From contig NZ_JAUSWB010000004.1 in NCBI RefSeq assembly GCF_030814955.1, positions 124,001 through 188,000 on the forward strand: 64,000 bases of DNA, written 5' to 3'. Made by a program: the position numbers and the translations under genes. The DNA is from Planomicrobium stackebrandtii (lineage in GTDB: Bacteria; Bacillota; Bacilli; Bacillales_A; Planococcaceae). Shown here in pieces: positions 52,051 to 59,772 of the stretch. The first letter of the stretch is position 1; every line of letters begins with the position of its first letter. The notes under the pieces were generated by a model. It saw only the letters and a program-made list of their open reading frames with translations, was not told the DNA's origin and made no database searches.

Positions 52051-52088
52051 AAAGCATTCGGCTGAAATTGGCCAGATGCTTTTTTTGT
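52049..52088 (+). terminator. Terminator after the response regulator
   Basis: AAAAGCAT-TC-GGC pairs with GCC-AG-ATGCTTTT, followed by a T run; the stem has an internal mismatch. Confidence 0.65.
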
Positions 52089-52136
52089 GAATAAATACTT
52101 TATGTAAAAATTTTCACTTTTATTTGAATTTTAAGA

Positions 52137-52175
52137 TTATTTAACGTTTATTTAACCTTTGCACTTTAGTATAAG
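52137..52175 (+). promoter_or_regulatory. Activator-dependent promoter with direct repeats
   Basis: TTATTTAACG at 52137-52146 and TTATTTAACC at 52148-52157 start 11 bases apart; a weaker copy, TTATTTGAAT, is at 52120-52129. A -10 box TATAAG is at 52170-52175 but the -35 region is poor, and the second repeat occupies it. This is the usual arrangement for an OmpR-type activator, here probably the regulator encoded 100 bases upstream. Confidence 0.6.
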
Positions 52176-52209
52176 CATCATAAAGGATAAACATTAGGAG
52201 GATCTAATT

Positions 52210-52998
52210 ATGGAGAGTACATTCAATCTGAATAAATTCCTGAAAGCGATGCGCAAGAGAAAAGCATTGATCATCCTCGTCACTCTGGCTTTTATTGTCT
52301 TTAGTGCTGTTGCGAGCTATACCATCATGAAGCCGGTTTACAAAGCGACCACTCAGATTTTGATCAATCAAAACTCTGTCAGCAGCCAGGACTTTGACAG
52401 TCTGGACATCAGTACGAATCTTCAATTGATTGGCACCTATAATGTCATCATTAAAAGTCCAGCGATTTTGGGCAATGTGATTGAGGAGTTGGAGCTGGAC
52501 GACACGGTTCAGTCCCTGACAGAGCGAATCACTGTCAACAATATTGAAAGTTCACAAGTGGTCAGCTTGTCAGTCGAGGATTCTTCAACCGAACAGGCCG
52601 CGCTGATCGCCAATACGACTGCTAAAGTGTTCCAGGAAGAAATTCAGCAGATGATGAAAGTGGACAATGTCAGTATTTTAGCTGCAGCAGAAGGCACTGG
52701 AAGCTCGAAGCCGATTCGGCCAGACCCCGTCTTTAACATGGCGATTGGGGCGATTGCGGGCATGGTTTTCGGAATGGGCATCACGTTGATTCTGGAACAA
52801 CTGAATACAACAGTCCGTTCAGAAGAGGACATCGAAGAAATGATGGGACTTCACGTTTTAGGTGTCGTCAGCCCAGTGGACAGCAATTTAAAAATGGAAA
52901 AACCGTTAAATCTAACAAATAGATTGGAGAAGGATTTGCATGCGGACAACGAAAAAGACAAAAAGGTTAATGCCGCGAAAATTGGTGGCTCGTACTAA
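52210..52998 (+). CDS. Wzz/YveK-type chain-length protein and BY-kinase activator
   Basis: 262 residues with two membrane spans (about 20-40 and 175-196) around an extracellular helical domain. YKATTQILINQ, the Pro-containing SKPIRPDPVFNMAIGAIAG before the second span and the cytoplasmic tail are typical of Wzz/CapA/YveK proteins. They set polymer length and activate the partner kinase through the C-terminal tail. The kinase gene starts inside the end of this gene (58-base overlap), so the two are translationally coupled. TTAGGAGGATC precedes the ATG. Confidence 0.88.
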   Translation: MESTFNLNKFLKAMRKRKALIILVTLAFIVFSAVASYTIMKPVYKATTQILINQNSVSSQDFDSLDISTNLQLIGTYNVIIKSPAILGNVIEELELDDTVQSLTERITVNNIESSQVVSLSVEDSSTEQAALIANTTAKVFQEEIQQMMKVDNVSILAAAEGTGSSKPIRPDPVFNMAIGAIAGMVFGMGITLILEQLNTTVRSEEDIEEMMGLHVLGVVSPVDSNLKMEKPLNLTNRLEKDLHADNEKDKKVNAAKIGGSY

Positions 52999-53635
52999 TC
53001 CGCAATCGATTGCAGCGGAACAATATCGGACGATCCGAACCAACATCAACTTCTCCACTCCCGGTTTGGATTCGAAAGTCATCTTGTTTACGTCCGCTTC
53101 AAAAGAAGAAGGAAAGTCGACGACTGCTGCGAATATGGCGATAGTTTTTGCCGAGACTGGCAAAAAAGTCTTGCTGATCGACGCAGATATGCGGCGGCCG
53201 ACTTTGTACCGGACGTTTCAGCTTGGCAATAATATTGGACTGTCCAATTTATTGCTGCGAAAAGGCAAGCTGAAACAATCTGTCAAAGCGAGCGGCATTC
53301 AAAACCTGGATTTGCTAATGAGTGGACAAATTCCTCCGAACCCAGCTGAACTGCTGGAGTCGGATGCGCTGGATGAACTGATGGAGGAAATGCGCGGAAT
53401 GTATGATTACGTCCTCTTTGATTCCCCGCCGATCTTGTCTGTCACCGATTCCAAAATTCTGGCAAACAAATGCGACGGTACAGTGCTGGTGGTCAATACC
53501 GGCAAGTCCGAAAAAGTCAGTGTTGAAAAAGCACGCGATTCGTTAGCAACTGCAAAAGCCTTTATTTTAGGAGTCGTTTTAAATAATTATCCAATGACAA
53601 AAGAAAACTATTATTACCACAATTATAATGATTAA
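52940..53635 (+). CDS. CpsD/CapB-family tyrosine protein kinase
   Basis: A 231-residue BY-kinase. Walker A TSASKEEGKSTTAANMA, Walker A' VLLIDADMRRPTLY and Walker B YVLFDSPP are intact. The C-terminus ends with the Tyr cluster ENYYYHNYND, the autophosphorylation site. With the Wzz-like partner it controls polymer assembly and may phosphorylate sugar-nucleotide enzymes. GGAGAAGG precedes the ATG, which lies within the upstream gene. In B. subtilis a kinase of this family (PtkA) activates a UDP-sugar dehydrogenase; a dehydrogenase homologue is encoded three genes downstream here, though it seems to have lost its catalytic residues. Confidence 0.9.
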   Translation: MRTTKKTKRLMPRKLVARTNPQSIAAEQYRTIRTNINFSTPGLDSKVILFTSASKEEGKSTTAANMAIVFAETGKKVLLIDADMRRPTLYRTFQLGNNIGLSNLLLRKGKLKQSVKASGIQNLDLLMSGQIPPNPAELLESDALDELMEEMRGMYDYVLFDSPPILSVTDSKILANKCDGTVLVVNTGKSEKVSVEKARDSLATAKAFILGVVLNNYPMTKENYYYHNYND

Positions 53636-53667
53636 CTAGCTTGATACGGCAGGAAGGGAGAAAGGGC

Positions 53668-54603
53668 ATGAAGGTTGATAAGCAGCAAATACTCAAAATT
53701 CTTCATCAATCTTTGGTGCCTTTTCTTGTTCTATTCCGCCATTTTCGTACATTCGTGTTAGAGGGATTTGAACATATCGAAGAAAAACTTGAGCATGCGG
53801 CTTTACCGGCAGCACCTCATATAACAAGCAAGACTGTTATGGTAACAGGAGCTGGAGGACTGATCGGTTCAGAAATTAGCCGCCAGCTGATTCAATTTCA
53901 ACCTGCCCAAATTTTACTGGTCGGAGATGGAGCGAAATCGGTCAGTTTGCTTGATGGCCAACTAAAAAAACTGCTGGAAAGACATACAGAAATTATTCCT
54001 ATTATTATCAATGTTCAAGATAAGAAAAGGGTTTTTGAAGCAGTTGGCCGATATAATCCAGAAATCATTTATCATACAGCTGGCCACCACCAAATGGATG
54101 TTACAGAAGAGAAAGCAGAAGAAACTTTGTACGCCAACGTTTTTGGTACAAATAATATTGCGGAAGCTGCAAATCGCTATCGGGTCGGTACATTTGTAAT
54201 GGTTTCTTCGGAGCAGGCAGGAAAGCCGCGCAATCTGAAAGAAGCAGCTAAAAGACTGGCAGAAATGACGACGGAAAGCATTGCGGCGACGAGCTTAACC
54301 CGGTATACAATTGTTAGGTTGCCTGAAAATCTTCATGTAAAGCAATTAGCCAAAAATTCGAATCTCATGTTTGAGCAAAAAGCGCCCATTGTTTATGCAG
54401 CGCAAAATATACTTCAGGCTGGAAGTGCAGACACACGATTCAACAAAGGCGGGCTGTTCCAGCAAAGGGATGGAGTATTGCGCCCGGCATACCAAAAGCA
54501 GACAGAGCTCAGCCAAATAGAATTGGCACGCCTGTTGAAACAATTGAAAACGGCTAAAGAAGACGAGGCACGGAAACTGGTTATTTCATTTATAAAGCAA
54601 TAA
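53668..54603 (+). CDS. CapD-like sugar-nucleotide dehydratase homologue with altered active site
   Basis: 311 residues. An N-terminal amphipathic segment is followed by a Rossmann domain with TVMVTGAGGLIGSEISRQLIQFQPAQILLVGDG and YNPEIIYHTAGHHQMDVTEEKAEETLYANVFGTNNIAEAA, clearly of the CapD/Polysacc_synt_2 family. The catalytic STDKAVNPTNVMGASKR region reads SSEQAGKPRNLKEAAKR, with Gln183 in place of the Lys. The last third is short: the segment with TRYFMTIPEAAQLVLQA is missing. The cofactor-binding half thus remains but activity is doubtful. The ATG at 53668 has GGGAG nearby; the frame opens at 53641. Operon member, 32 bases after the kinase. Confidence 0.8.
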   Translation: MKVDKQQILKILHQSLVPFLVLFRHFRTFVLEGFEHIEEKLEHAALPAAPHITSKTVMVTGAGGLIGSEISRQLIQFQPAQILLVGDGAKSVSLLDGQLKKLLERHTEIIPIIINVQDKKRVFEAVGRYNPEIIYHTAGHHQMDVTEEKAEETLYANVFGTNNIAEAANRYRVGTFVMVSSEQAGKPRNLKEAAKRLAEMTTESIAATSLTRYTIVRLPENLHVKQLAKNSNLMFEQKAPIVYAAQNILQAGSADTRFNKGGLFQQRDGVLRPAYQKQTELSQIELARLLKQLKTAKEDEARKLVISFIKQ

Positions 54604-54624
54604 ACAATGAAGGGATGGAAGAAA

Positions 54625-55137
54625 ATGGGGGCACAAAAGCATTCTACTGAATTCCGGTTTGAAGAGGATATACATGAACTTCGTACAGAATTTTCATTTC
54701 AAAACGACGATATTATTATGCAGCATCCTTTCCTGAACAAAATTTATCCATATGCCCTAAACACCATTCATTTGGTGACTTATTGCGAAAATAATACAGT
54801 ATCCTTGCTTTCGGGAAGCTTAGAAATAGGGACTGCCGAAAGCATGTCGGGATATGCAGATGAAATCGGCGGAATTTCATGTGGAGTGGATCATCAAGGG
54901 AATCTAAAGTCATATGCCTATGACTTAAAGACACTTGAGAAAATCGACAAGCATCCACAAACACGGTTTGTTTTTGCTGGAAGCAGAATTCCACATTTCG
55001 ATCGCCTCAAAGCATTTGCCATCGATCTGCATATAAATAATAAAGTGGACGATGTAATTTCGTGGAAGCTGGCATTGGATATATACGGCCAAGCTATCCT
55101 GATCAATACCCTCATGGAAAAAGACAACCTGCTTTGA
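54625..55137 (+). CDS. C-terminal half of a sugar-transfer-associated ATP-grasp protein
   Basis: 170 residues. LNTIHLVTYCENNTVSLLSGSLEIG, GGISCGVDHQGNLKSYAYD, HPQTRFVFAGSRIPHFDRLKAFAIDLH and ISWKLALDIYGQAILIN follow the order of the C-terminal half of sugar-transfer-associated ATP-grasp proteins. The metal and ATP ligands at the end (WD...EGN in the family) read WK...INT. The N-terminal half with the phosphate-binding loop is absent. A GGATGGA before the ATG at 54625 supports this start. It seems to be an independently translated remnant or a repurposed domain, placed between two other altered sugar enzymes. Confidence 0.6.
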   Translation: MGAQKHSTEFRFEEDIHELRTEFSFQNDDIIMQHPFLNKIYPYALNTIHLVTYCENNTVSLLSGSLEIGTAESMSGYADEIGGISCGVDHQGNLKSYAYDLKTLEKIDKHPQTRFVFAGSRIPHFDRLKAFAIDLHINNKVDDVISWKLALDIYGQAILINTLMEKDNLL

Positions 55138-55216
55138 TTTGTTTTTAAGGGAATTGATCGGACAAGTGTATGCGGATAGACTATTGAAAAAAGCGGGGAA
55201 AGGGGCATACGTCAGC

Positions 55217-56503
55217 ATGTTGCAAAACTTGAAAATAGCAGTAGTTGGAATGGGGTATGTCGGATTGCCGATAGCAGTCGCCTTTAACCAAAAATATCCT
55301 GTCGCCGGCTACGATATAAATACAGAAAGGATTCAGGCTTTAACATTAGGGCTTGATAAGACCAACGAAGTAAGCCGTGAAGAACTTGCAAAAACAAGCA
55401 TCATTTTTACGGCTGATCCGGTGGATTTAAAAGAAGCAGGATTTATTATTATTGCCGTACCATCAGCTGTTGACCAGGATAACTTGCCTGATTTATCTGC
55501 TTTGGAAAAAGCCAGTAAATGTGTAGGAGAACATATGAAAAAAGGTGCGGTTGTAGTCTACGAGTCAATTGTGGCACCGGGAATGACAGAAGAAATTTGT
55601 ATTCCGCTGCTGGAAAAGTACTCAGGCTATGAGAGCGGCAAAGAGTTTTTTGTCGGCTATTCCCCGGCAAGAATTGTGCCCGGAGATAGGAAAAACAATT
55701 TTACAAAAGTAAAAAAAGTAGTTGCCGGCCAAAACGAAGAAGTCACGGAGTTTTTAGCTATGGTATATGGAAGCATCGTTGGTGGGGGAATACATAAAGC
55801 GCCATCCATCCGGGTCGCCGAAACCGCGAAATTGATAGAAAATATCCAACGCGATGTCAATGTGGCACTGATGAACGAATTGGCATTGATCTGTGAAAGA
55901 TTAAAAATCGATACACAGCAAGTGTTGGAAACAGCCGGCAGCAAGCGCGATTTTCTAAAGGTTGCACCCGGTTTGGTGGGAGGGCAAGGAATTGATCTGG
56001 CATCTGTTTATTTGGCAAACAAAGCGGAATCGATCGGCTGCAGTTCCAGAGTGATTTTATCAGGACGCAGCATTAACGAAGGGATGAGCAGCTTCATTGC
56101 ACAGTCACTGATAAAAAAGATGAGCCAGGACAATATCAGTCCGGCTGATGGGCGTGTCATTGTATTGGGACTTTCTTATCAAGAGGACATTCCTGATCTG
56201 CGAAATTCCAAAGTGATTGGCATTGTTCAGGAATTGAGAAAATCCGGCATGAATGTCCAGCTCGCCGATTCCTATGCATGTGCGAAAGATGCGGAAAGCC
56301 ATTTTGGATCAAAGCTACTGTCTCATCAGCAATTGGAGCCGGCGCATGCGATTATTCTCGCTGTCCCGCATAAGCAATACAAAGAAAGTGGATGGAAGCA
56401 ATTTGAAAGCCTATTGATCGGACAGCAGGGAATTGTTTTTGATATTAAAGGCACCCTTGATGTAAAGAAAAAGCCGGAAAAAATCCGGTTGTGGCGGTTG
56501 TAA
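55217..56503 (+). CDS. UDP-sugar dehydrogenase homologue without catalytic Cys
   Basis: 428 residues of the WbpA/TviB/UDP-glucose dehydrogenase family: the NAD motif KIAVVGMGYVGLPIAVAF, VAETAKLIENIQRDVNVALMNELALI and the C-terminal VIVLGLSYQEDIPDLRNSKV are in order. The active-site GGHCIGVDPYYL reads GGQGIDLASVYL, with Gln257 and Gly258 where His and Cys belong, and the SPERINPGD segment reads SPARIVPGD. Without the thiol, the two-step oxidation cannot run by the known mechanism. The ATG at 55217 begins the fold exactly; AAAGGGG lies 11 bases before. The frame is open from 55139. Ends at a strong terminator. Confidence 0.85.
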   Translation: MLQNLKIAVVGMGYVGLPIAVAFNQKYPVAGYDINTERIQALTLGLDKTNEVSREELAKTSIIFTADPVDLKEAGFIIIAVPSAVDQDNLPDLSALEKASKCVGEHMKKGAVVVYESIVAPGMTEEICIPLLEKYSGYESGKEFFVGYSPARIVPGDRKNNFTKVKKVVAGQNEEVTEFLAMVYGSIVGGGIHKAPSIRVAETAKLIENIQRDVNVALMNELALICERLKIDTQQVLETAGSKRDFLKVAPGLVGGQGIDLASVYLANKAESIGCSSRVILSGRSINEGMSSFIAQSLIKKMSQDNISPADGRVIVLGLSYQEDIPDLRNSKVIGIVQELRKSGMNVQLADSYACAKDAESHFGSKLLSHQQLEPAHAIILAVPHKQYKESGWKQFESLLIGQQGIVFDIKGTLDVKKKPEKIRLWRL

Positions 56504-56548
56504 CTTTCTGTATCCAAACAAAGGCGATGCTCATCTAAAGAATCACCC

Positions 56549-56580
56549 AACCCATCTGCGTCATGCAGATGGGTTTTTCT
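56549..56580 (+). terminator. Terminator of the Wzz-kinase operon
   Basis: AACCCATCTGC with its complement around GTCAT, then TTTTT. Confidence 0.87.
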
Positions 56581-56695
56581 ATGCATATTTATAGGCAACT
56601 CAGGAAATTTTAATACTTGTCTCACGATGTTCACAGAAACGGAGGCTAAACTAATTTTATAAAGCTATTAAGTAATCAAAAAGGAGGCGAAGATT

Positions 56696-57457
56696 TTGGC
56701 TATTGAAATATTTTGCAGAAAAGAGCAAAAGTATTTAATCAGCAACGAACAGTACAACCGATTGATTGAAGAAATGGGCAATCGCATGAGGAGCGACAAA
56801 AATGGGGATAACGGAAAATATACAGTCACCAGCCTTTATTTTGAAAATGAGGCAAAGCAAATCTATTTTGAAACAAAGAACAAATTGCAGTATCGGCAAA
56901 AACTTCGGCTGCGTGTATACGGAGACACTGATTTGGCTGGGACCGCGTTTTTTGAAGTAAAACAAAAGCATAAAGACGTTGTCAATAAACGCCGTGCAGT
57001 GATTCCCCTTGCTGAGGCGTATCGCTATTTGGAGGAAGGCGGCAGGGATGGGTTAGACCATTTTCACGTATCGAACCGGCAAGTATTGAAGGAAATTGAT
57101 TACTTTATAAATTATTACGGCCTTCAACCCGAAATGATTGTCAGCTACGACCGGCATGCATTGCATGGAGTGGACGATGAAGATCTCCGCATCACTTTCG
57201 ATTTTAACTTAAGATGCCGCAAGCAGGATTTGCATCTCGAGCACGGCGCTTATGGCGACCCTTTTATCGATCTGAATCTGGTGGTACTGGAAGTGAAGGT
57301 GGACCACAGCGTGCCTTTGTGGCTTGTTCGGGTCCTGCAGAGCCTCGACTGCGAACAGCGCAGTGCGTCAAAATTCTGTACGAGTACAGAATTGCTCGAT
57401 GGTGAACTTTTTCCGATGGAAACAGAATTTGAAAATACCACAATAGGAGGAAACTGA
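56696..57457 (+). CDS. VTC-domain protein (polyphosphate polymerase-like)
   Basis: 253 residues forming a VTC/CYTH-like tunnel domain: FCRKEQKYLISNEQYNRLIEEM, YTVTSLYFENEAKQIYFETKN, KLRLRVYG, FFEVKQKHKDVVNKRRAVI, and VLEVKVDHSVPLWL at the end. In yeast this domain makes polyphosphate; bacterial copies usually stand next to a DUF4956 protein and often a CotH protein in spore-coat or exopolymer loci. It begins with TTG at 56696 after AAGGAGGCGA. The DUF4956 gene starts 1 base after its stop codon. No CotH gene is seen in the window. Confidence 0.87.
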   Translation: MAIEIFCRKEQKYLISNEQYNRLIEEMGNRMRSDKNGDNGKYTVTSLYFENEAKQIYFETKNKLQYRQKLRLRVYGDTDLAGTAFFEVKQKHKDVVNKRRAVIPLAEAYRYLEEGGRDGLDHFHVSNRQVLKEIDYFINYYGLQPEMIVSYDRHALHGVDDEDLRITFDFNLRCRKQDLHLEHGAYGDPFIDLNLVVLEVKVDHSVPLWLVRVLQSLDCEQRSASKFCTSTELLDGELFPMETEFENTTIGGN

Positions 57458-57458
57458 C

Positions 57459-58145
57459 ATGACATTCATTAATGAGCTGTTTAACTACAATACAGAAACA
57501 GGGGAGTCCACCATTTGGATGAGCCTGGCAGCAATGGCCATAGCCTTAGTTTTAAGCCTAATCATCACCACAGTTTATCAGTATACTTTTAACGGAGAAA
57601 ATTATTCGCAGGATTTTGTCCATACCATCATCATGATGAGCGTAGTCGTTTCAGTAGTCATGAATGTGGTCAGCGGAAATGCAGGTGTGGCTTTCGGGCT
57701 GTTTGCCGTTTTTTCTCTGATTCGTTTCCGCAGTGCTGTTACCAATGCTAAAGACATCGCCTATATTTTCTTCGGTCTTTGTGTAGGAATGACTTGTGGT
57801 TTGTTTCAATTCCAGCTGGCGATTCTGTTGACCTTATTCGCATGTGGGGTTTTCTATTTTCTGTTCAAAACGAATTACGCAGAAGGACGGGATACACAGA
57901 TTTTAAAAGTAACGGTCCCGGAAAATTTAAATCATGAAAATCTGATCGACGATATTCTAAAGGACAAAACGGTAGACCACCATTTGCGCCAAGTAGAGAC
58001 GACAAATTTAGGGACGATGATTTTGTATACGTTTTCTATTCGCTGCAAGCCCGATACGAAAGACCGTGACCTGCTGGATCAGATACGGGAACGCAACGCC
58101 AACTTGAAAGTTTCCTTGTCTTATCTGCCGAATAAAGACTACTGA
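57459..58145 (+). CDS. DUF4956 membrane protein
   Basis: 228 residues: four membrane segments between about 20 and 145, with GLFAVFSLIRFRSAVTNAKDIAYIFFGLCVGMTCG as family signature, and a cytoplasmic ferredoxin-like C-terminal domain. The family function is unknown; it nearly always accompanies a VTC-domain protein and is thought to form a membrane complex with it. Here it follows the VTC gene by one base, with AGGAGG before its ATG, so the two are coupled. Confidence 0.87.
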   Translation: MTFINELFNYNTETGESTIWMSLAAMAIALVLSLIITTVYQYTFNGENYSQDFVHTIIMMSVVVSVVMNVVSGNAGVAFGLFAVFSLIRFRSAVTNAKDIAYIFFGLCVGMTCGLFQFQLAILLTLFACGVFYFLFKTNYAEGRDTQILKVTVPENLNHENLIDDILKDKTVDHHLRQVETTNLGTMILYTFSIRCKPDTKDRDLLDQIRERNANLKVSLSYLPNKDY

Positions 58146-58154
58146 CATGAATGC

Positions 58155-58187
58155 AGTCCGGGATATTTTTCCGGACTGTTTTTTTGG
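58155..58187 (+). terminator. Terminator after the DUF4956 gene
   Basis: CAGTCCGG with CCGGACTG around a 9-base loop and TTTTTTT. Confidence 0.86.
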
Positions 58188-58235
58188 AGATGCGGAAGGG
58201 TATGGAACAGTATAGAACTGAAGGAGGGCGAAGTT

Positions 58236-58568
58236 ATGGAAATTAGAGCAAAGAGAGATTTGCTGAAGGACCGTTACGGAAATTATTATATGGTGTCCTA
58301 CGCTTCCAAAAATGCATTGACGATTGTCAATGCCGCCATGTATCACGCGTTTAACCAAACCTTAAACGATGAGCTTGTTGCCAAGGTAAAGGCAAAATAC
58401 CCGAAAGATGTAGCCTGTGGAAAGTATTTTGCCGATTTGGTGCATGAACAAGTAGAACAAATGAGCAGCCCTGAACATCCGGGCAAAATTTATGATATTG
58501 AAGAAGTGAAAAAAGAATATGTTTTGCATATGAAACCGCTGTATGATGATTCATTTCACTTATCATAA
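58236..58568 (+). CDS. Hypothetical protein, 110 residues
   Basis: A soluble, mixed-charge protein without membrane segment or signal peptide (ends HMKPLYDDSFHLS). GAAGGAGGG before the ATG gives good support for translation, and a hairpin terminator follows. I do not recognise a family. It stands alone between the VTC pair and the LacI gene. Confidence 0.6.
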   Translation: MEIRAKRDLLKDRYGNYYMVSYASKNALTIVNAAMYHAFNQTLNDELVAKVKAKYPKDVACGKYFADLVHEQVEQMSSPEHPGKIYDIEEVKKEYVLHMKPLYDDSFHLS

Positions 58569-58584
58569 AGCAGTTCGCAATGTC

Positions 58585-58614
58585 AGTCTGCCGTATGAAC
58601 GGCAGGCTTTTTGT
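58585..58614 (+). terminator. Terminator after the 110-residue protein
   Basis: AGTCTGCCG pairs with CGGCAGGCT (one G-U) around a 6-base loop, then TTTTT. Confidence 0.78.
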
Positions 58615-58695
58615 TATGCAGCCAAACAACGGATGCGAAGAGAATAAATATGGTGTAAGCTAGAGTTCGAGATTAGTTGAAAAGGATTGAATAGA

Positions 58696-59682
58696 ATGAA
58701 ATCTACCATCAATGCAAAAGATGTGGCAAAGCTTGCAGGCGTTTCGCAGTCTTCTGTTTCCAGAGTTTATTTTGAGGGCGCTAAAGTGTCGGAAAAAACA
58801 CGCCGAAAAGTACTGGCTGCTGCAGAAGAGCTTGGCTATCGGCCAAATGAATTTGCAAGAAGCCTGATCACCAACCGGACAAAAATCATCGGCCTGGTGA
58901 TGAAAGGCGTGCAAAATCCTTTTTATCCTCAAGTGTTGACACAGTTTACTGCTGCTTTTAAAAAGTACGGCTATAGTGTGTTGTTCGTCCATACAAATAA
59001 CGATGAAATCGAAACGGAAGATGTTGAAACTTTACTGAATTACAATGTTGCCGGGGTGGTTATTACGGATGCAACCATGTCGTTGAATGTAGCCGAAAGC
59101 TTCCGTGCACATCATATTCCCTTGGTGTTTTTTAACCGGAAACTGAGCAGCTCGGATTTCTATTCAGTTTGCTGCAATAACTTGAATGCCGGACGTGCAA
59201 TAGCGGAATATTTGCTTATGCAGGGATCAGCCAATATGGCTTATATATCGGGAAATGAAAATACGTCAACCAGTCTGGAGCGGGAAAAAGGCTTTAGCGA
59301 AGTATTGGCACTGCATAACTTGGAATATAAAAAGCATGCTTCGGACTATACATACGGAGGCGGCTATGCCACTGCATTAGACATCATCGAAGCTGGAGAA
59401 TTGCCGTCCGCTTTTTTTGTGGCAAACGACATCATGGCGTTAGGCGTTTTGGATGCGCTGCAAAAAAAAGGCGTAGCCGTACCGGAGCAGGTCAAAGTGA
59501 TTGGCTTTGATAATATTGAAATGGCGTCCTGGCCGGGATATGAACTGACGACCTGGGAACAGCCCATAGAAAAAATGGTGAAAGAGACGGTAAAATATTT
59601 ATTGTCAGAAATGGCTGGATACACAGGATCGGCGCAGTCTGTCGAAGTGGAAGGAACACTTATTAAGCGGAAAACGACATAA
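58696..59682 (+). CDS. LacI family transcriptional regulator
   Basis: 328 residues: an N-terminal LacI HTH (INAKDVAKLAGVSQSSVSRVYFEGAKVSEKTRRKVLAAAEELGYRPNEFARSL) and a periplasmic-binding-protein-like effector domain (TKIIGLVMKGVQNPFYPQVL, FFVANDIMALGVLDAL, VKVIGFDNIEMASWPGYELTTWEQP). AAAGGATTG precedes the ATG at 58696. A 20-base palindrome with central CG lies 50 bases after its stop, next to the promoter of the operon that follows, so it very likely represses that operon until a substrate or derivative binds. Confidence 0.92.
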   Translation: MKSTINAKDVAKLAGVSQSSVSRVYFEGAKVSEKTRRKVLAAAEELGYRPNEFARSLITNRTKIIGLVMKGVQNPFYPQVLTQFTAAFKKYGYSVLFVHTNNDEIETEDVETLLNYNVAGVVITDATMSLNVAESFRAHHIPLVFFNRKLSSSDFYSVCCNNLNAGRAIAEYLLMQGSANMAYISGNENTSTSLEREKGFSEVLALHNLEYKKHASDYTYGGGYATALDIIEAGELPSAFFVANDIMALGVLDALQKKGVAVPEQVKVIGFDNIEMASWPGYELTTWEQPIEKMVKETVKYLLSEMAGYTGSAQSVEVEGTLIKRKTT

Positions 59683-59715
59683 TAGGTGTTGACATTCTCT
59701 GTGAATTCACCTATT
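59681..59715. repeat. Inverted repeat flanking the operon promoter
   Basis: AATAGGTG at 59681-59688 and CACCTATT at 59708-59715 are exact complements 19 bases apart, one on either side of the -35 to -10 spacer. The spacer also ends in the palindrome GTGAATTCAC (59701-59710). A second regulator or LacI looping site is possible. Confidence 0.45.
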
Positions 59716-59717
59716 CT
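59689..59717 (+). promoter_or_regulatory. Sigma-A promoter of the HisD-like operon
   Basis: Consensus TTGACA at 59689-59694, a 17-base spacer, TATTCT at 59712-59717. The predicted start of transcription is near 59724. Confidence 0.7.
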
Positions 59718-59731
59718 CTAAATAGTTTCAC

Positions 59732-59751
59732 TTTTGCATACGTATTCAAAA
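59732..59751. promoter_or_regulatory. LacI-type operator
   Basis: TTTTGCATACGTATTCAAAA is a 20-base palindrome with one mismatched pair and a central CG, typical for LacI-family operators. It begins about 8 bases after the predicted transcription start. Confidence 0.72.
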
Positions 59752-59772
59752 TATGAAATTGGAGGAATTAGC

